Shown here one piece after another: positions 51,481 through 60,445 of a DNA stretch of 64,000 bases (positions are counted from its first letter, which is position 1; every line of letters begins with the position of its first letter). The translations under genes were made by a program, and so were the position numbers. Below the pieces are notes generated by a model, which was given only the letters and a program-made list of their open reading frames with translations, was not told the DNA's origin and did no database searches. This stretch comes from JAQVYV01 sp964507305 (GTDB taxonomy: Bacteria > Bacillota > Clostridia > Saccharofermentanales > UBA5734), in assembly GCA_964507305.1 (NCBI GenBank), contig CAZDPQ010000001.1, forward strand, positions 1 to 64,000, given 5' to 3'.

Positions 51481-52401
51481 TCAGAATTTCCGCTGGAACC
51501 GGTTCCGTATGAAAATCGCGACTGCATTCAGCACGGACAGCATCGCCAGAAGCACGAGGATCGTCGCGGCGGCAAGATTGATGTACTCCTTCACCAGGAC
51601 GCTGTCCAGCGTCCAGTAATAGATCTGCACCGGCAAAGCCGTAAAATTGTCGAAAATGCTCCGCGGGATCCGCAGGATCAGCGCCGGGATGCCGAGGACG
51701 ATCAGGGGCGCGGTTTCTCCGATCGCGCGGGCGATCGCCAGGATCGACCCGGTCAGGATCCCGGGCAGGGCTGCCGGAAGGACGACTTTGCGGATCGTCG
51801 TCCATTGGGTCGCCCCCATGGCATACGACGCTTCCCGGAGATAGCCCGGGACTGCCTTGAGAGCCTCCTGGGCCGACACGACAACGATCGGGAGGACCAG
51901 CAGCGACAAGGTCAGCGCACCCGCCAGGATGCTCGAGCCGAGCCGCATCAGCCGGCTGAACACCGTAAGCCCCAGCAGTCCGAAAATCACGGACGGCACG
52001 GCGGACAGGTTGGAAATGTTGATTTTCACAAAGGAATGGAAAAAGCCCTTCCGCACATATTCTTCGAGAAAAATCGCCGACGCGGCGCCCAGGAGGATGG
52101 CGAGCGGCGCCGTGACAAGCATCAGCATGCCGGATCCGAGGATCACGCCTTTGATGCCCGCTTTCGACGGGGAAATCGACAGATTGGATGTCAGGAACTT
52201 CCAGTCCAGCCACCCGATGCTCTGCGACAGCATCCGGATGAGGAGGATCGCAAGGATAAGCAGGGCGAAAACCACCGTCAGGAGGAAAATGCTTCGGATC
52301 AGCCGGTCGGCCATCAGGCGGCGGCGGAGCCTCCGCTGCTGCCTCTTCGCGGCGGCAGGGTCCCGGAAAAGGGTGATGCGGTCCGAACGATCGGCGGCCA
52401 T
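51481..52401 (-). CDS. pstA: phosphate ABC transporter permease PstA
   Basis: 306 residues with six membrane segments and the permease EAA loop (REASYAMGATQWTTIRKVVLPAALPGI). It pairs with PstC to form the membrane channel. ATG 52401 follows the pstC stop by one base, with GGGAGGTG in front. The N-terminal 40 residues are basic and cytosolic. Confidence 0.95.
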   Translation of the reverse strand: MAADRSDRITLFRDPAAAKRQQRRLRRRLMADRLIRSIFLLTVVFALLILAILLIRMLSQSIGWLDWKFLTSNLSISPSKAGIKGVILGSGMLMLVTAPLAILLGAASAIFLEEYVRKGFFHSFVKINISNLSAVPSVIFGLLGLTVFSRLMRLGSSILAGALTLSLLVLPIVVVSAQEALKAVPGYLREASYAMGATQWTTIRKVVLPAALPGILTGSILAIARAIGETAPLIVLGIPALILRIPRSIFDNFTALPVQIYYWTLDSVLVKEYINLAAATILVLLAMLSVLNAVAIFIRNRFQRKF

Positions 52402-52402
52402 G

Positions 52403-53329
52403 TCAGTACACCTCCCGGAATTTTCTCGCAATCGCGTGGGCGGCCAGATTCATCCCCAGCGTAAAAACGAATAGAAGCAGGCCGACCGCGTACAGGCTGT
52501 AATAGCCGGTCGTCCCGCTCCCGGCGTCTCCGCTGGTGAATTCCACGATATAGGCGGTCATCGTCTCCAGGGATTTCGTGATGTCCAGCGTAAAGGCTTT
52601 CGAACTGCCTGATGCGATCGCCACGATCATGGTCTCCCCGACCGCGCGGGACATGCCGAGGACGACCGACGCGATGATGCCGGACAGGGCGGCCGGCATG
52701 ACCACCTTCAGCGTCGTTTCCAATTTCGTCGTTCCGAGCGCCAGGGAACCCTCCCGCAGCATGTCCGGGACGCTGTTCATGGCATCCTCCGAAAGGGAGG
52801 AGATCAGCGGGATGATCATGATCCCCATGACGATGCCGGGGCTGAGCATGTTTTTCGCCCCGATGCCCGGCAGGATCTTCATCAGAAGCGGGGTGACGAA
52901 GGAATACGCGAAAAAGCCGTAGACGATCGTCGGGATCCCGGCCAGGACCTCGATGACCGGCTTGAGGATTTTGCGGACGGTCGCGGAGGCAAATTCGCTC
53001 AGGTAGATCGCACCGGCAAGCCCCAGCGGCACCGCCACCAGCATGGCGATCAGCGATGTCAGTACGGTGCCCGCGATGATCGGCAGGAAACCGAAGGACG
53101 GGTTTTTCGCAAGCGGCGCAAGATGCGTGCTGAAGACCTCCCTCAGCGGGACCACGGCAAAAAACCTTGCCGCGTCGAAGAAAAGGGTCCAGAGGATCCC
53201 GGCTGTCGTGATGATCGAGACAGAAGCCGCCAGGGCCAGAAGGACGAAAACCGTCCTGTCATTCCGGCGTTTCCGGGAACTGCCGCTGTTTTTAATGATC
53301 GTTTCCCTGATTTCCGCGGGATATCGCAT
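52403..53329 (-). CDS. pstC: phosphate ABC transporter permease PstC
   Basis: 308 residues, six membrane segments, with the EAA loop (REGSLALGTTKLETTLKVVMPAALSGI) and the GIPTIVYGFFAY signature of PstC. AAAGGA lies 6 bases before the ATG at 53329. Between pstS and pstA in the operon. Confidence 0.96.
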   Translation of the reverse strand: MRYPAEIRETIIKNSGSSRKRRNDRTVFVLLALAASVSIITTAGILWTLFFDAARFFAVVPLREVFSTHLAPLAKNPSFGFLPIIAGTVLTSLIAMLVAVPLGLAGAIYLSEFASATVRKILKPVIEVLAGIPTIVYGFFAYSFVTPLLMKILPGIGAKNMLSPGIVMGIMIIPLISSLSEDAMNSVPDMLREGSLALGTTKLETTLKVVMPAALSGIIASVVLGMSRAVGETMIVAIASGSSKAFTLDITKSLETMTAYIVEFTSGDAGSGTTGYYSLYAVGLLLFVFTLGMNLAAHAIARKFREVY

Positions 53330-53407
53330 GCCGTTTCCTTTCATAACGGACAGGACAGCCGCGCGTCATGCGTCTGTCCCTCCGGCGTTCGTTTTTCGTT
53401 TCCGCGT

Positions 53408-54397
53408 TTATCCGATCGCTTCCAGCGCGGCCATGGCCTGATAGGCGGCATAATCCGCGGCGGGCAGAGGCGCGAAGCCGTTGGCGCCCGCAAAACGAAG
53501 CGCTCCCTGATCCGAAACGATGTACTTGGCAAAATCCAGCACGGCGGGATCCGATTCGGCTTTCCTCAGATTCAGGTAGGTATAGACGGCCCTCGTGAAT
53601 CCGGCGTAGCCAAGCTCTTCCCCGATCGTCTCAAGGGACGGCTCCACCCCGCCTGCGCCGAAATCGACCTTGACCGCCGTCAGTTTGTCGGTATTGCCGG
53701 CATAATAGCCGTAGCCGAAAAAGGCGATCGCATTGACATCGTTGGCCACCAGGTCAACGAGTGTCGAATATTCCTGCTGCAGATCGATTGTTTTGACCAG
53801 GTCGGCCTTCTTGAGCAGGGTTTCATGGAAAAACTCATAGGTCCCGTGATTCTCATTCGGGCCGTAGAACGATATCGCCTGCGCCGGCCACGAACTCCGG
53901 ATGTCCGACCAGAAAACCTTGTCGTCCGTCCGCCAGGTCCCGGAAGTGAACATCCCCAGGATTTCCGACACGGTCATCTCCGTCGCCCATGTGTTGCCTT
54001 TGTTGATCACGATCGTCAGTCCGTCGTAGGCGATCTTGATTTCGAGGATATCCGTGCCATAGAGGATCCCGGCTTCATTCAATGCGGTCTTCTCCTCATC
54101 CTTGATCGCTCTGGATGCGTCGGAAAAATCGGTCTCGCCGGCAATGAACTTTTTGAATCCGGCGCTGGTCCCTGCCCGGCCCACTTCCACGCTCACATCG
54201 GGCTGCACGCCGGTCATGTACTCTTCGGCAAGATTTGCCATGAGCGGATAGACGGTCCCCGAACCGTCGATGGCCACATCGCCGCTCAGCGCTTCATCCG
54301 AAGTTCCTGAACCCGATCCGGTCGGCTGCGCGGAACACGCCGACGCCGAGATTGCCATAAGGGCTGCCAATACCATCACTGAAAATCGTTTTACCAT
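53408..54397 (-). CDS. pstS: phosphate-binding lipoprotein PstS
   Basis: 329 residues. A signal peptide ends in a lipobox (SASAC), giving a membrane-anchored lipoprotein. The mature protein has DGSGTVYPL and GRAGTSAGFKKFIAGETDFSDASR, the phosphate site of the family, and NENHGTYEFFHE. It captures phosphate outside the cell for PstCAB. An ideal AGGAGGTG precedes the ATG at 54397. First gene of the operon, directly after the Pho-type repeats. Confidence 0.96.
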   Translation of the reverse strand: MVKRFSVMVLAALMAISASACSAQPTGSGSGTSDEALSGDVAIDGSGTVYPLMANLAEEYMTGVQPDVSVEVGRAGTSAGFKKFIAGETDFSDASRAIKDEEKTALNEAGILYGTDILEIKIAYDGLTIVINKGNTWATEMTVSEILGMFTSGTWRTDDKVFWSDIRSSWPAQAISFYGPNENHGTYEFFHETLLKKADLVKTIDLQQEYSTLVDLVANDVNAIAFFGYGYYAGNTDKLTAVKVDFGAGGVEPSLETIGEELGYAGFTRAVYTYLNLRKAESDPAVLDFAKYIVSDQGALRFAGANGFAPLPAADYAAYQAMAALEAIG

Positions 54398-54475
54398 GGA
54401 AATCACCTCCTGATGCAGATCTTTTCTATGATCGTATGCTCTGATCTTCTGATCCGGTTTCATCATAACAGGTAA

Positions 54476-54515
54476 TTTTTAGGATATGATTATTGATGTG
54501 TTAATTCAATGTAAA
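54476..54515 (-). promoter_or_regulatory. Pho-box repeats and promoter of pstSCAB-phoU-phoPR
   Basis: On the minus strand TTTACA (54510-54515), exactly five bases, TTAACA (54499-54504). PhoP of Bacillus binds TTNACA repeats with this 11-base period. The second repeat can double as -35, with TAAAAA (54476-54481) 17 bases on. The gene set it controls includes the predicted binder. Confidence 0.7.
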
Positions 54516-54524
54516 ATAGGATCT

Positions 54525-54866
54525 CTACAGAATCACGATCGTGATCCCGTGGTTGCTGCGCGCCCAGTCCTGGTCGCGGCGGAGGCCGGGATTCAGCTCG
54601 ATGGCCTTGCGGCCGTCGTTCTCGAACGGGCCGAAGGATTCGCCCGGGCAGAAGTATTTGACTCTGCCCTGGGCCTGAAGGTTGCGCAGGCACTCGCGGG
54701 TCCGGTGGCGGAGGACGCCGCCCTTGCCTGTGGACCCGTATCCGTGCACGACCTTGACGCAGTCGATGCCCATCCGGCGAAGCGTGACGAGCTCAAGCTT
54801 CAGCCGGGCAACAGCCGCATCCCCGGAAGGCATGCCCTGCTCCAGATTGACCGTCTGAATTTTCAT
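54525..54866 (-). CDS. Smr-domain protein
   Basis: 113 residues, a stand-alone Smr domain: VKVVHGYGSTGKGGVLR carries the HGxG loop. Smr domains nick or bind nucleic acids; the small free-standing ones have no established role. The start MKIQTVNLEQGMPSGDAAVARL is normal for the group. Its TAG stop is 10 bases from the Pho repeats of pstS, so the pst promoter lies within the tail of this gene's transcript. Confidence 0.82.
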   Translation of the reverse strand: MKIQTVNLEQGMPSGDAAVARLKLELVTLRRMGIDCVKVVHGYGSTGKGGVLRHRTRECLRNLQAQGRVKYFCPGESFGPFENDGRKAIELNPGLRRDQDWARSNHGITIVIL

Positions 54867-55024
54867 GATGTATCCTTATATCAACAGCCTGCGCGAGACC
54901 GCACCGATGAGGCATGGCACGCACACGCAAATCTCACAGTTCCATTCTATCACACTTGGCAGATTATTGTTCTGCCGAAAAGAGCGAAAATTCCGCGGAA
55001 ATCCTGCAAAAACCTTGTGGAAGA

Positions 55025-55060
55025 TAAAAAATCCGCCGGGCCTGATGACAGTCCCGGCGG
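55025..55060 (-). terminator. intrinsic terminator after the 81-residue gene
   Basis: Stem CCGCCGGG (55033-55040) with CCCGGCGG (55053-55060), loop of 12, and T6 on the minus strand. Confidence 0.85.
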
Positions 55061-55131
55061 AAATCAGCGAACGGCAGGCCGGCTTCAGGCCGGATGTTCC
55101 GGAAAATACGGTAGGGATGGATGGATCCCGT

Positions 55132-55377
55132 TCATGCGCCGAACAGATTCAGGCGAAACATCATGGACTCATCATCCGGGTCTTCGCAAATGATCTTTGC
55201 TTCGACCATCTTGCCGCCCTCGATCAATTTGACGATCCCGGCCAGCTGGCTCAGGGTGCTCTTGAGATTGAACTGATCCCCGTCATCCGTCACCAGAAGC
55301 ACCCTGCCTTTGCAGCGGTCCAGCGCGTCGATGAATTTTTTAGGGTCGATGTCCCTCATGCTGAATGGTCTTGCCAT
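55132..55377 (-). CDS. small conserved protein of unknown function
   Basis: 81 residues, soluble. It resembles a family of small clostridial proteins (often labelled polyA polymerase by error) with the pattern RVLLVTDDGDQFNLKSTLSQL and a C-terminal acidic part. No motif gives a function. GAGGAGG precedes the ATG. It has a promoter (TTGTAA, 16 bases, TATAAT at 55422-55427) and a leader containing an AAAC repeat, and ends at the terminator 55025-55060, so it is a monocistronic unit. Confidence 0.7.
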   Translation of the reverse strand: MARPFSMRDIDPKKFIDALDRCKGRVLLVTDDGDQFNLKSTLSQLAGIVKLIEGGKMVEAKIICEDPDDESMMFRLNLFGA

Positions 55378-55421
55378 AGTCTTTCCTCCTCTCGTTTCGT
55401 TTGTTTGTTTGTTCTGTCTTT

Positions 55422-55449
55422 ATTATACCAATTCAGTATGAAATTACAA
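55422..55449 (-). promoter_or_regulatory. promoter of the 81-residue gene
   Basis: Minus strand TTGTAA (55444-55449), 16 bases, TATAAT (55422-55427). Confidence 0.6.
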
Positions 55450-55585
55450 CCGGATGACGGTCCGGAATCCCACGATTTTTCGCGGAAATAAGCAGCGATG
55501 TTTGTGCAATATGTCTTACTTCGCGGTGCATATTTTGTTCACTTGCACACTCAATGGTCGATCAAGCATGGCGGTGTCACCGAAC

Positions 55586-56683
55586 TCAAGGCATCCCGCC
55601 GATGATTTTCAGTCGTTCGATGATCGGCAGGTGCTGCGTGCAAAGCGTTTCGCACTGCCCGCATGCCGTGCATTGCAGCGCTTCCTTTTTTTTAACACCC
55701 CAGTAGTATTTGAGCCGGCCGGTCGTCGCACCGTCTTCTCCGGTCATGATCTTCCGGTTGTACGCCTCCATGAATTTCGGGATCGGGATGCCGGCGGGGC
55801 AGCTGTCGCAGTAGCCGCAGCCCGTGCAGAGGAAGTTGAGCGACTCGCGCAGATGCCGGCGGATCCCGTCGAGCCGTTCGGGCCGGATGGGGGCAAGCGA
55901 ATCGGCAGCCGGGACATTTTCATCCACTTCCGCGATGGATCCCATCCCCGATAAAGTGACGGCGATTTCACGGTGGGAAATATTGAAGCGAAGCGCGGCC
56001 TGGGCGATCGTGTCGTCCGTACCGTCCTTCAGGAAGGCAAAGAATGAGGGGTTCTGCGGGATCATCCCGCCGCCGAGCGGATTCATGGTCACGACACCCA
56101 TGCCCTGTCCGTAAGCTGCACGGAGCCCTTCTTCCCGATATGCGAAATTGGACGCGTTGTATCCGAGCAGGATCCCTTCGTAGGCGCCTTCTTCGGCGAC
56201 CCGGCGGATCTCGTCACCGCTCATGTGCGTCGAAATGCAGATGTGGCCGACCAGCCCTTCCTCCTTCAGGCGGAGTGCCCCTTCGTAGGGCCCGCCGGGT
56301 GCCATGACCTTGCGGTACTGGGGAAAATTGAGAACGTTCCACATATGGAAAAAGGAAATTTTCCCGACACCCATCCTCTCCAGAGAAAGCTCGCATCGCC
56401 TCCGGACATCATCAGCGGTCTTATCAGCCATGATCGAGCTCTTGGTAGATACGAAAAACGCACCCGGCATGTCCCGGAACGCCAGCCCGAAGATTTTTTC
56501 CGACATGTCGTCACAGTATCCGGGTGCGGTGTCGAAATAATTGATCCCCAGCCGGTTCGCGTGCCGGACGATTTCGGCGCAGATCATCGGATCCTTTTCA
56601 TAATCCTCTCTGCGGAAGCGCATGCCACCGAACCCGAGGGCGCTGACTTTTATCCCTGTTTTCCCGTATTCCTTATAGATCAT
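55586..56683 (-). CDS. aldo/keto reductase with C-terminal iron-sulfur domain
   Basis: 365 residues. The barrel starts KTGIKVSALGFGGMRF; catalytic Asp and Tyr are in INYFDTAPGY, the Lys in FVSTKSS and a His in FFHMWN. The last 90 residues hold two Cys clusters (CTGCGYCDSCP and CTACGQCETLC) for [4Fe-4S] centres. Such fusions are common in anaerobes and use NAD(P)H and ferredoxin-type electron transfer on unknown substrates. It is a single gene between the small protein and lipA. Confidence 0.9.
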   Translation of the reverse strand: MIYKEYGKTGIKVSALGFGGMRFRREDYEKDPMICAEIVRHANRLGINYFDTAPGYCDDMSEKIFGLAFRDMPGAFFVSTKSSIMADKTADDVRRRCELSLERMGVGKISFFHMWNVLNFPQYRKVMAPGGPYEGALRLKEEGLVGHICISTHMSGDEIRRVAEEGAYEGILLGYNASNFAYREEGLRAAYGQGMGVVTMNPLGGGMIPQNPSFFAFLKDGTDDTIAQAALRFNISHREIAVTLSGMGSIAEVDENVPAADSLAPIRPERLDGIRRHLRESLNFLCTGCGYCDSCPAGIPIPKFMEAYNRKIMTGEDGATTGRLKYYWGVKKKEALQCTACGQCETLCTQHLPIIERLKIIGGMP

Positions 56684-56756
56684 GCCGCTCCGCTCCTTCT
56701 GCTTTTCTGCTCTTTACGCCGTCTCATGCTTCATCATCCGCCGGCCGCGGCTTCTC

Positions 56757-57659
56757 TCATACCGGCACGCCGGCTGTTCCGCCATCCGCGTCCGGCCAGG
56801 CGTTCTCGGCCATATACGAGCTGCGAACCAGCGGACCGGACGATACATGCGCGAACCCTCGCGACAAAGCGGCTTCCCGGTACCGTTCGAAAACCTCCGG
56901 ATGGACATACTCGCGCACGGGATAATGATGCGCGGTGGGGGGCAGGTACTGTCCGATCGTCAGAAATTCGCAGCCGTGCGCTCTCAGGTCGTCCATCACC
57001 CTGAGGACTTCTTTCGCGGTCTCGCCGAGTCCGAGCATGATGCCGGATTTCGTCCGGATCGATGGCTGCGCGGCTTTCACCCGGGCAAGCAGCTCAAGCG
57101 ACCTGGCATAGACCGCCTGGGGCCGGACTTCCGGATACAGCCGCGGTACGGTCTCGACATTGTGGTTGATGACGTCCGGCTTGGCGCCGATCACCGTCTG
57201 AAGGGCCTGCGCGTCCCCCTGGAAATCCGGGATCAGGACTTCGATCCTCGGAAATCCGGCAGCATCTCCGATGCGGCGGATCGCGCCGATGACGGCGGCG
57301 AAATGGGAGGCGCCGCCATCCGGCAGGTCGTCCCGCGTGACCGACGTGACTACGGCATAACGCAGGCCCAGCCTGGCGGCGGCATCCGCGACGCGGCCGG
57401 GCTCTCCGGGATCCGGCGGCCGGGGCGTCCCCCCGGCGACGCCGCAGAACGTGCAGCCTCGCGTGCAGATGCTGCCCAGGATCATGAACGCCGCTGTCCG
57501 GCGCCCGAAGCATTCCCCGCAATTCGGGCAGGATGCCTCTTCGCAGACCGTGTTCAAGCCGAGGGACCGGAGCATGCCCGCGACCTCCGCGCTGTTTGCC
57601 GCGTTGCCCGCGGAAATGTGCAGCCATTCCGGTTTTTTCATCCTGCCTGTTACTTCCAT
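56757..57659 (-). CDS. lipA: lipoyl synthase
   Basis: 300 residues. It has the LipA-specific auxiliary cluster motif CEEASCPNCGEC and the radical SAM motif CTRGCTFCGV; RSSYMAEN near the end matches the C-terminal serine ligand region. It inserts two sulfur atoms into octanoyl groups. The ATG at 57659 has AAGGAG 6 bases upstream. It lies 38 bases after lipB. No lipoyl-carrying protein (E2 or GcvH) is in the window. Confidence 0.96.
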   Translation of the reverse strand: MEVTGRMKKPEWLHISAGNAANSAEVAGMLRSLGLNTVCEEASCPNCGECFGRRTAAFMILGSICTRGCTFCGVAGGTPRPPDPGEPGRVADAAARLGLRYAVVTSVTRDDLPDGGASHFAAVIGAIRRIGDAAGFPRIEVLIPDFQGDAQALQTVIGAKPDVINHNVETVPRLYPEVRPQAVYARSLELLARVKAAQPSIRTKSGIMLGLGETAKEVLRVMDDLRAHGCEFLTIGQYLPPTAHHYPVREYVHPEVFERYREAALSRGFAHVSSGPLVRSSYMAENAWPDADGGTAGVPV

Positions 57660-57697
57660 GGCCATCTCCTTGTCCATTTCATCGCAGCCGCCGGCCT

Positions 57698-58393
57698 TCA
57701 CGATAAACTTCCCCGTGCCAGTTCCTCCTCGAGCGCGGCCCGGCCGATCCGGCGGAACCGGCAATCGAAATGGCGCGCCATGCTGCCGATGACCTGCTCG
57801 CGGACTGCTTCTATGTCAATGTCACGGCCCAGTTCCCGCCGGATGGATGTCACGCCTTTCGACAGGCCGCAGGGATTGATGAAGTCGAACATGCCGAGGT
57901 CGGTGTTGACATTGAACGCGAAGCCGTGCATCGTGACGCCGTTCACGACCGCCAGGCCGAACGCCGCGATTTTCGCCTCACCGACCCAGACGCCGGTGAA
58001 TTTACCCGTCTGCGCGTACGCATCGATCCCGTAATGGATCCTGAGCACATCGATCAGCGACTCTTCCAGCGCTGAGATGAACCACCGGATCCCCTGCTCG
58101 AAATCCCGGAGCTGCACGATCGGATATCCGATGATCTGGCCCGGGCCGTGAAATGTCACATCGCCCCCGCGGTTGACCTCAAATGTTTCGATCCCGGCCG
58201 CGCGCAGCTGTTCTTCGGTCGCGTAGATGTTGCGCCGGTCGGTTCTGGTCCCGAGCGTCAGCACGGGCGGATGCTCCAGCAGCAGGAGCGTGCTGCCGGT
58301 GCGCCCTTCCCGGCGCGCGTCCACCAGCCTTCTCTGAAGATCCAGCGCCTCTCCGTACGGGATCGATCCAATGCTGCAAACGGTCCACTCCAT
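57698..58393 (-). CDS. lipB: octanoyl-[acyl carrier protein]:protein octanoyltransferase
   Basis: 231 residues with the LipB motif RGGDVTFHGPGQIIGYPIV, a Lys in GVWVGEAKIAAFGLAV and the catalytic Cys in INPCGL. It moves octanoate from acyl carrier protein to lipoyl domains, the substrate of LipA. GGAAAGGGG precedes the ATG at 58393. It begins 39 bases after the trpA stop, so it may be read through from the trp operon. Confidence 0.95.
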   Translation of the reverse strand: MEWTVCSIGSIPYGEALDLQRRLVDARREGRTGSTLLLLEHPPVLTLGTRTDRRNIYATEEQLRAAGIETFEVNRGGDVTFHGPGQIIGYPIVQLRDFEQGIRWFISALEESLIDVLRIHYGIDAYAQTGKFTGVWVGEAKIAAFGLAVVNGVTMHGFAFNVNTDLGMFDFINPCGLSKGVTSIRRELGRDIDIEAVREQVIGSMARHFDCRFRRIGRAALEEELARGSLS

Positions 58394-58432
58394 GTCCGAA
58401 CCCCTTTCCATTCCGATTTCCATTCCGGTCCG

Positions 58433-59248
58433 TCAGGCCCGGCCGGCCCGCCGGTCCGTTCCGCCGTCGATCGCCGCGCGGACCGACGATAGATACGAAT
58501 ACAGGAAGGGCGCCGCCCCTGCCCGATGTTTTTCGATGATCCGGACGATCGCACTGCCGATGATCACACCGTCCGCGATCCCGGCCATTTCCGCCGCCTG
58601 TTCAGGTGACGAGACCCCGAATCCGATCGCGACGGGAGTGTCCGTTTCCTTCCGGACCTCCGCGACGATCTCCGACAGGTCTTTGCTGAAAGACTTCCGG
58701 ATTCCGGTGACGCCGAGCGAAGACACGAGATAGACGAAGCCTTCCGCGCTTTTTGCGAGCCGCCGGACTCGGTCCCCGGACACGGGCGAGATGAGCGTGA
58801 TGATGCGGATCCCGTGCCGCGCCGCGGCTCCCGCGATCTCCCCGCGCTCTTCGAAAGGCAGGTCGGGAATGATCAGCCCTGCGATCCCGGTTTCCGCGCA
58901 GCGCTTCAAGAAGCGTTCGTACCCGTAAACGAACACCGGATTGATATAGGTCAGAAAAAGGAGCGGAACCGGAGAACGGCTCCGGATGGAGGAAACCATG
59001 TCGAAAATCCCGTCGATCGTGGCGCCTCCGTGCAGTGCCCGCGCGTCGGACCGCTGGATCACCTCGCCTTCCGCGACCGGATCTGAAAACGGGATGCCGA
59101 TCTCGATCAGGTCGGTGCCGGCGCGTTCCATCTCCAGGATGAATTCGGCAGTGCACGCGAGGGAAGGGTCCCCGGCCGTCAGAAAGCCGATCAGCGCTTT
59201 CTTCCCCGCGAACGCGGGAGCGATGTCCGGTATTTTTTGATCATTCAT
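58433..59248 (-). CDS. trpA: tryptophan synthase alpha chain
   Basis: 271 residues. Catalytic Glu and Asp lie in LIEIGIPFSDPVAEG and FLTYINPVFVYG; the loop GIAGLIIPDLPFEE and the GFGVSS phosphate site are clear. It cleaves indole-glycerol-phosphate to indole. The ATG at 59248 overlaps the trpB stop by 8 bases (ATGAATGA). Last of the trp genes. Confidence 0.97.
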   Translation of the reverse strand: MNDQKIPDIAPAFAGKKALIGFLTAGDPSLACTAEFILEMERAGTDLIEIGIPFSDPVAEGEVIQRSDARALHGGATIDGIFDMVSSIRSRSPVPLLFLTYINPVFVYGYERFLKRCAETGIAGLIIPDLPFEERGEIAGAAARHGIRIITLISPVSGDRVRRLAKSAEGFVYLVSSLGVTGIRKSFSKDLSEIVAEVRKETDTPVAIGFGVSSPEQAAEMAGIADGVIIGSAIVRIIEKHRAGAAPFLYSYLSSVRAAIDGGTDRRAGRA

Positions 59249-60425
59249 CGATCTTTTCCCCCCTGTACCTTGCGATGGCGGCCACGTCCTTGTCGCCTCT
59301 GCCCGAGAGATTGACGATAAGGACCGCGTCTTTGCCCATCTGCGGCGCGAGCCGGGCGGCATGGGCAAGTGCGTGTGCGGACTCGATCGCCGGAATGATC
59401 CCCTCCGTACGTGAAAGCGATTCGAACGCCGCGACGGCTTCATCGTCGGTCACGGGCACGTACTCCGCGCGGCCCGTGGAATGGAGCCAGGCATGCTCCG
59501 GGCCGATCCCGGGGTAATCCAGGCCTGCCGAGATGGAGTAGACCGGCATGATCTGCCCCCATTCATCCTGGCAGAAAATCGACTTCATGCCGTGGAAGAT
59601 CCCCGCGGATCCCCGGGCGATCGTCGCTGCGTGGAATCTCGTGTCCAAGCCCTTCCCCGCGGCTTCGCAGCCGATCAGCCGGACGCCGGGGTCGCCGAGG
59701 AAATGGTAAAAGGCGCCGATCGCGTTGCTTCCGCCGCCCACGCACGCGATGACCGCATCCGGGAGCCTCCCTTCGGCCCGCAGGATCTGCTCCCGCGCTT
59801 CGAGGCTGATGACGCTCTGGAAATCCCGAACGATCTCGGGAAACGGATGCGGCCCCATGACCGACCCCAGAACATAATGCGTGTCGGCGATCCGGCGCGT
59901 CCACTCGCGAAGCGTCTCATTGACCGCGTCTTTGAGTGTCATCGTCCCTGATTTTACCACATGTACCTTCGCTCCGAGAAGCTTCATCCGATAAACATTC
60001 AGCGCCTGACGCCGGGTGTCTTCCATTCCCATGAAAATCTCGCACTCCAGGCCCATGAGCGCCGCCGCCGTCGCCGTTGCGACGCCGTGCTGCCCGGCCC
60101 CGGTCTCCGCAATCACGCGCTTCTTGCCCATCCGTTTCGCGAGCAGGACCTGCCCCAGGACATTGTTGATCTTATGCGAACCCGTGTGGTTGAGATCTTC
60201 CCGTTTCAGATAGATCTTCGCACCTCCGAGGCTCGCGGTCATGCGATCCGCGCGGTACAGGAGAGACGGCCTCCCTGCGTACTCCGCCAGAAGCTTCTCC
60301 AACTCTTCGTTGAATGCGGCGCTGCCGCGGTAAAACCGGTAGGCGGACTCCAGTTCGTCCAGGGCATTCATGAGCGTCTCCGGGACATATTGCCCACCGT
60401 AGATCCCGTATCTTCCATTCCCCAT
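59241..60425 (-). CDS. trpB: tryptophan synthase beta chain
   Basis: 394 residues. The PLP Lys is in LNHTGSHKINN, with GAGQHG, the phosphate loop GGGSNAIG and the late SGRGDKD. It joins indole and serine to tryptophan. Type 1 TrpB, working with trpA. ATG 60425 is preferred, with an AAGGA just upstream, to an ATG 24 bases earlier. A coding gap of 20 bases follows trpF. Confidence 0.97.
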   Translation of the reverse strand: MGNGRYGIYGGQYVPETLMNALDELESAYRFYRGSAAFNEELEKLLAEYAGRPSLLYRADRMTASLGGAKIYLKREDLNHTGSHKINNVLGQVLLAKRMGKKRVIAETGAGQHGVATATAAALMGLECEIFMGMEDTRRQALNVYRMKLLGAKVHVVKSGTMTLKDAVNETLREWTRRIADTHYVLGSVMGPHPFPEIVRDFQSVISLEAREQILRAEGRLPDAVIACVGGGSNAIGAFYHFLGDPGVRLIGCEAAGKGLDTRFHAATIARGSAGIFHGMKSIFCQDEWGQIMPVYSISAGLDYPGIGPEHAWLHSTGRAEYVPVTDDEAVAAFESLSRTEGIIPAIESAHALAHAARLAPQMGKDAVLIVNLSGRGDKDVAAIARYRGEKIDE

Positions 60426-60445
60426 GGTTTCCTTCTCCCTTCCCG

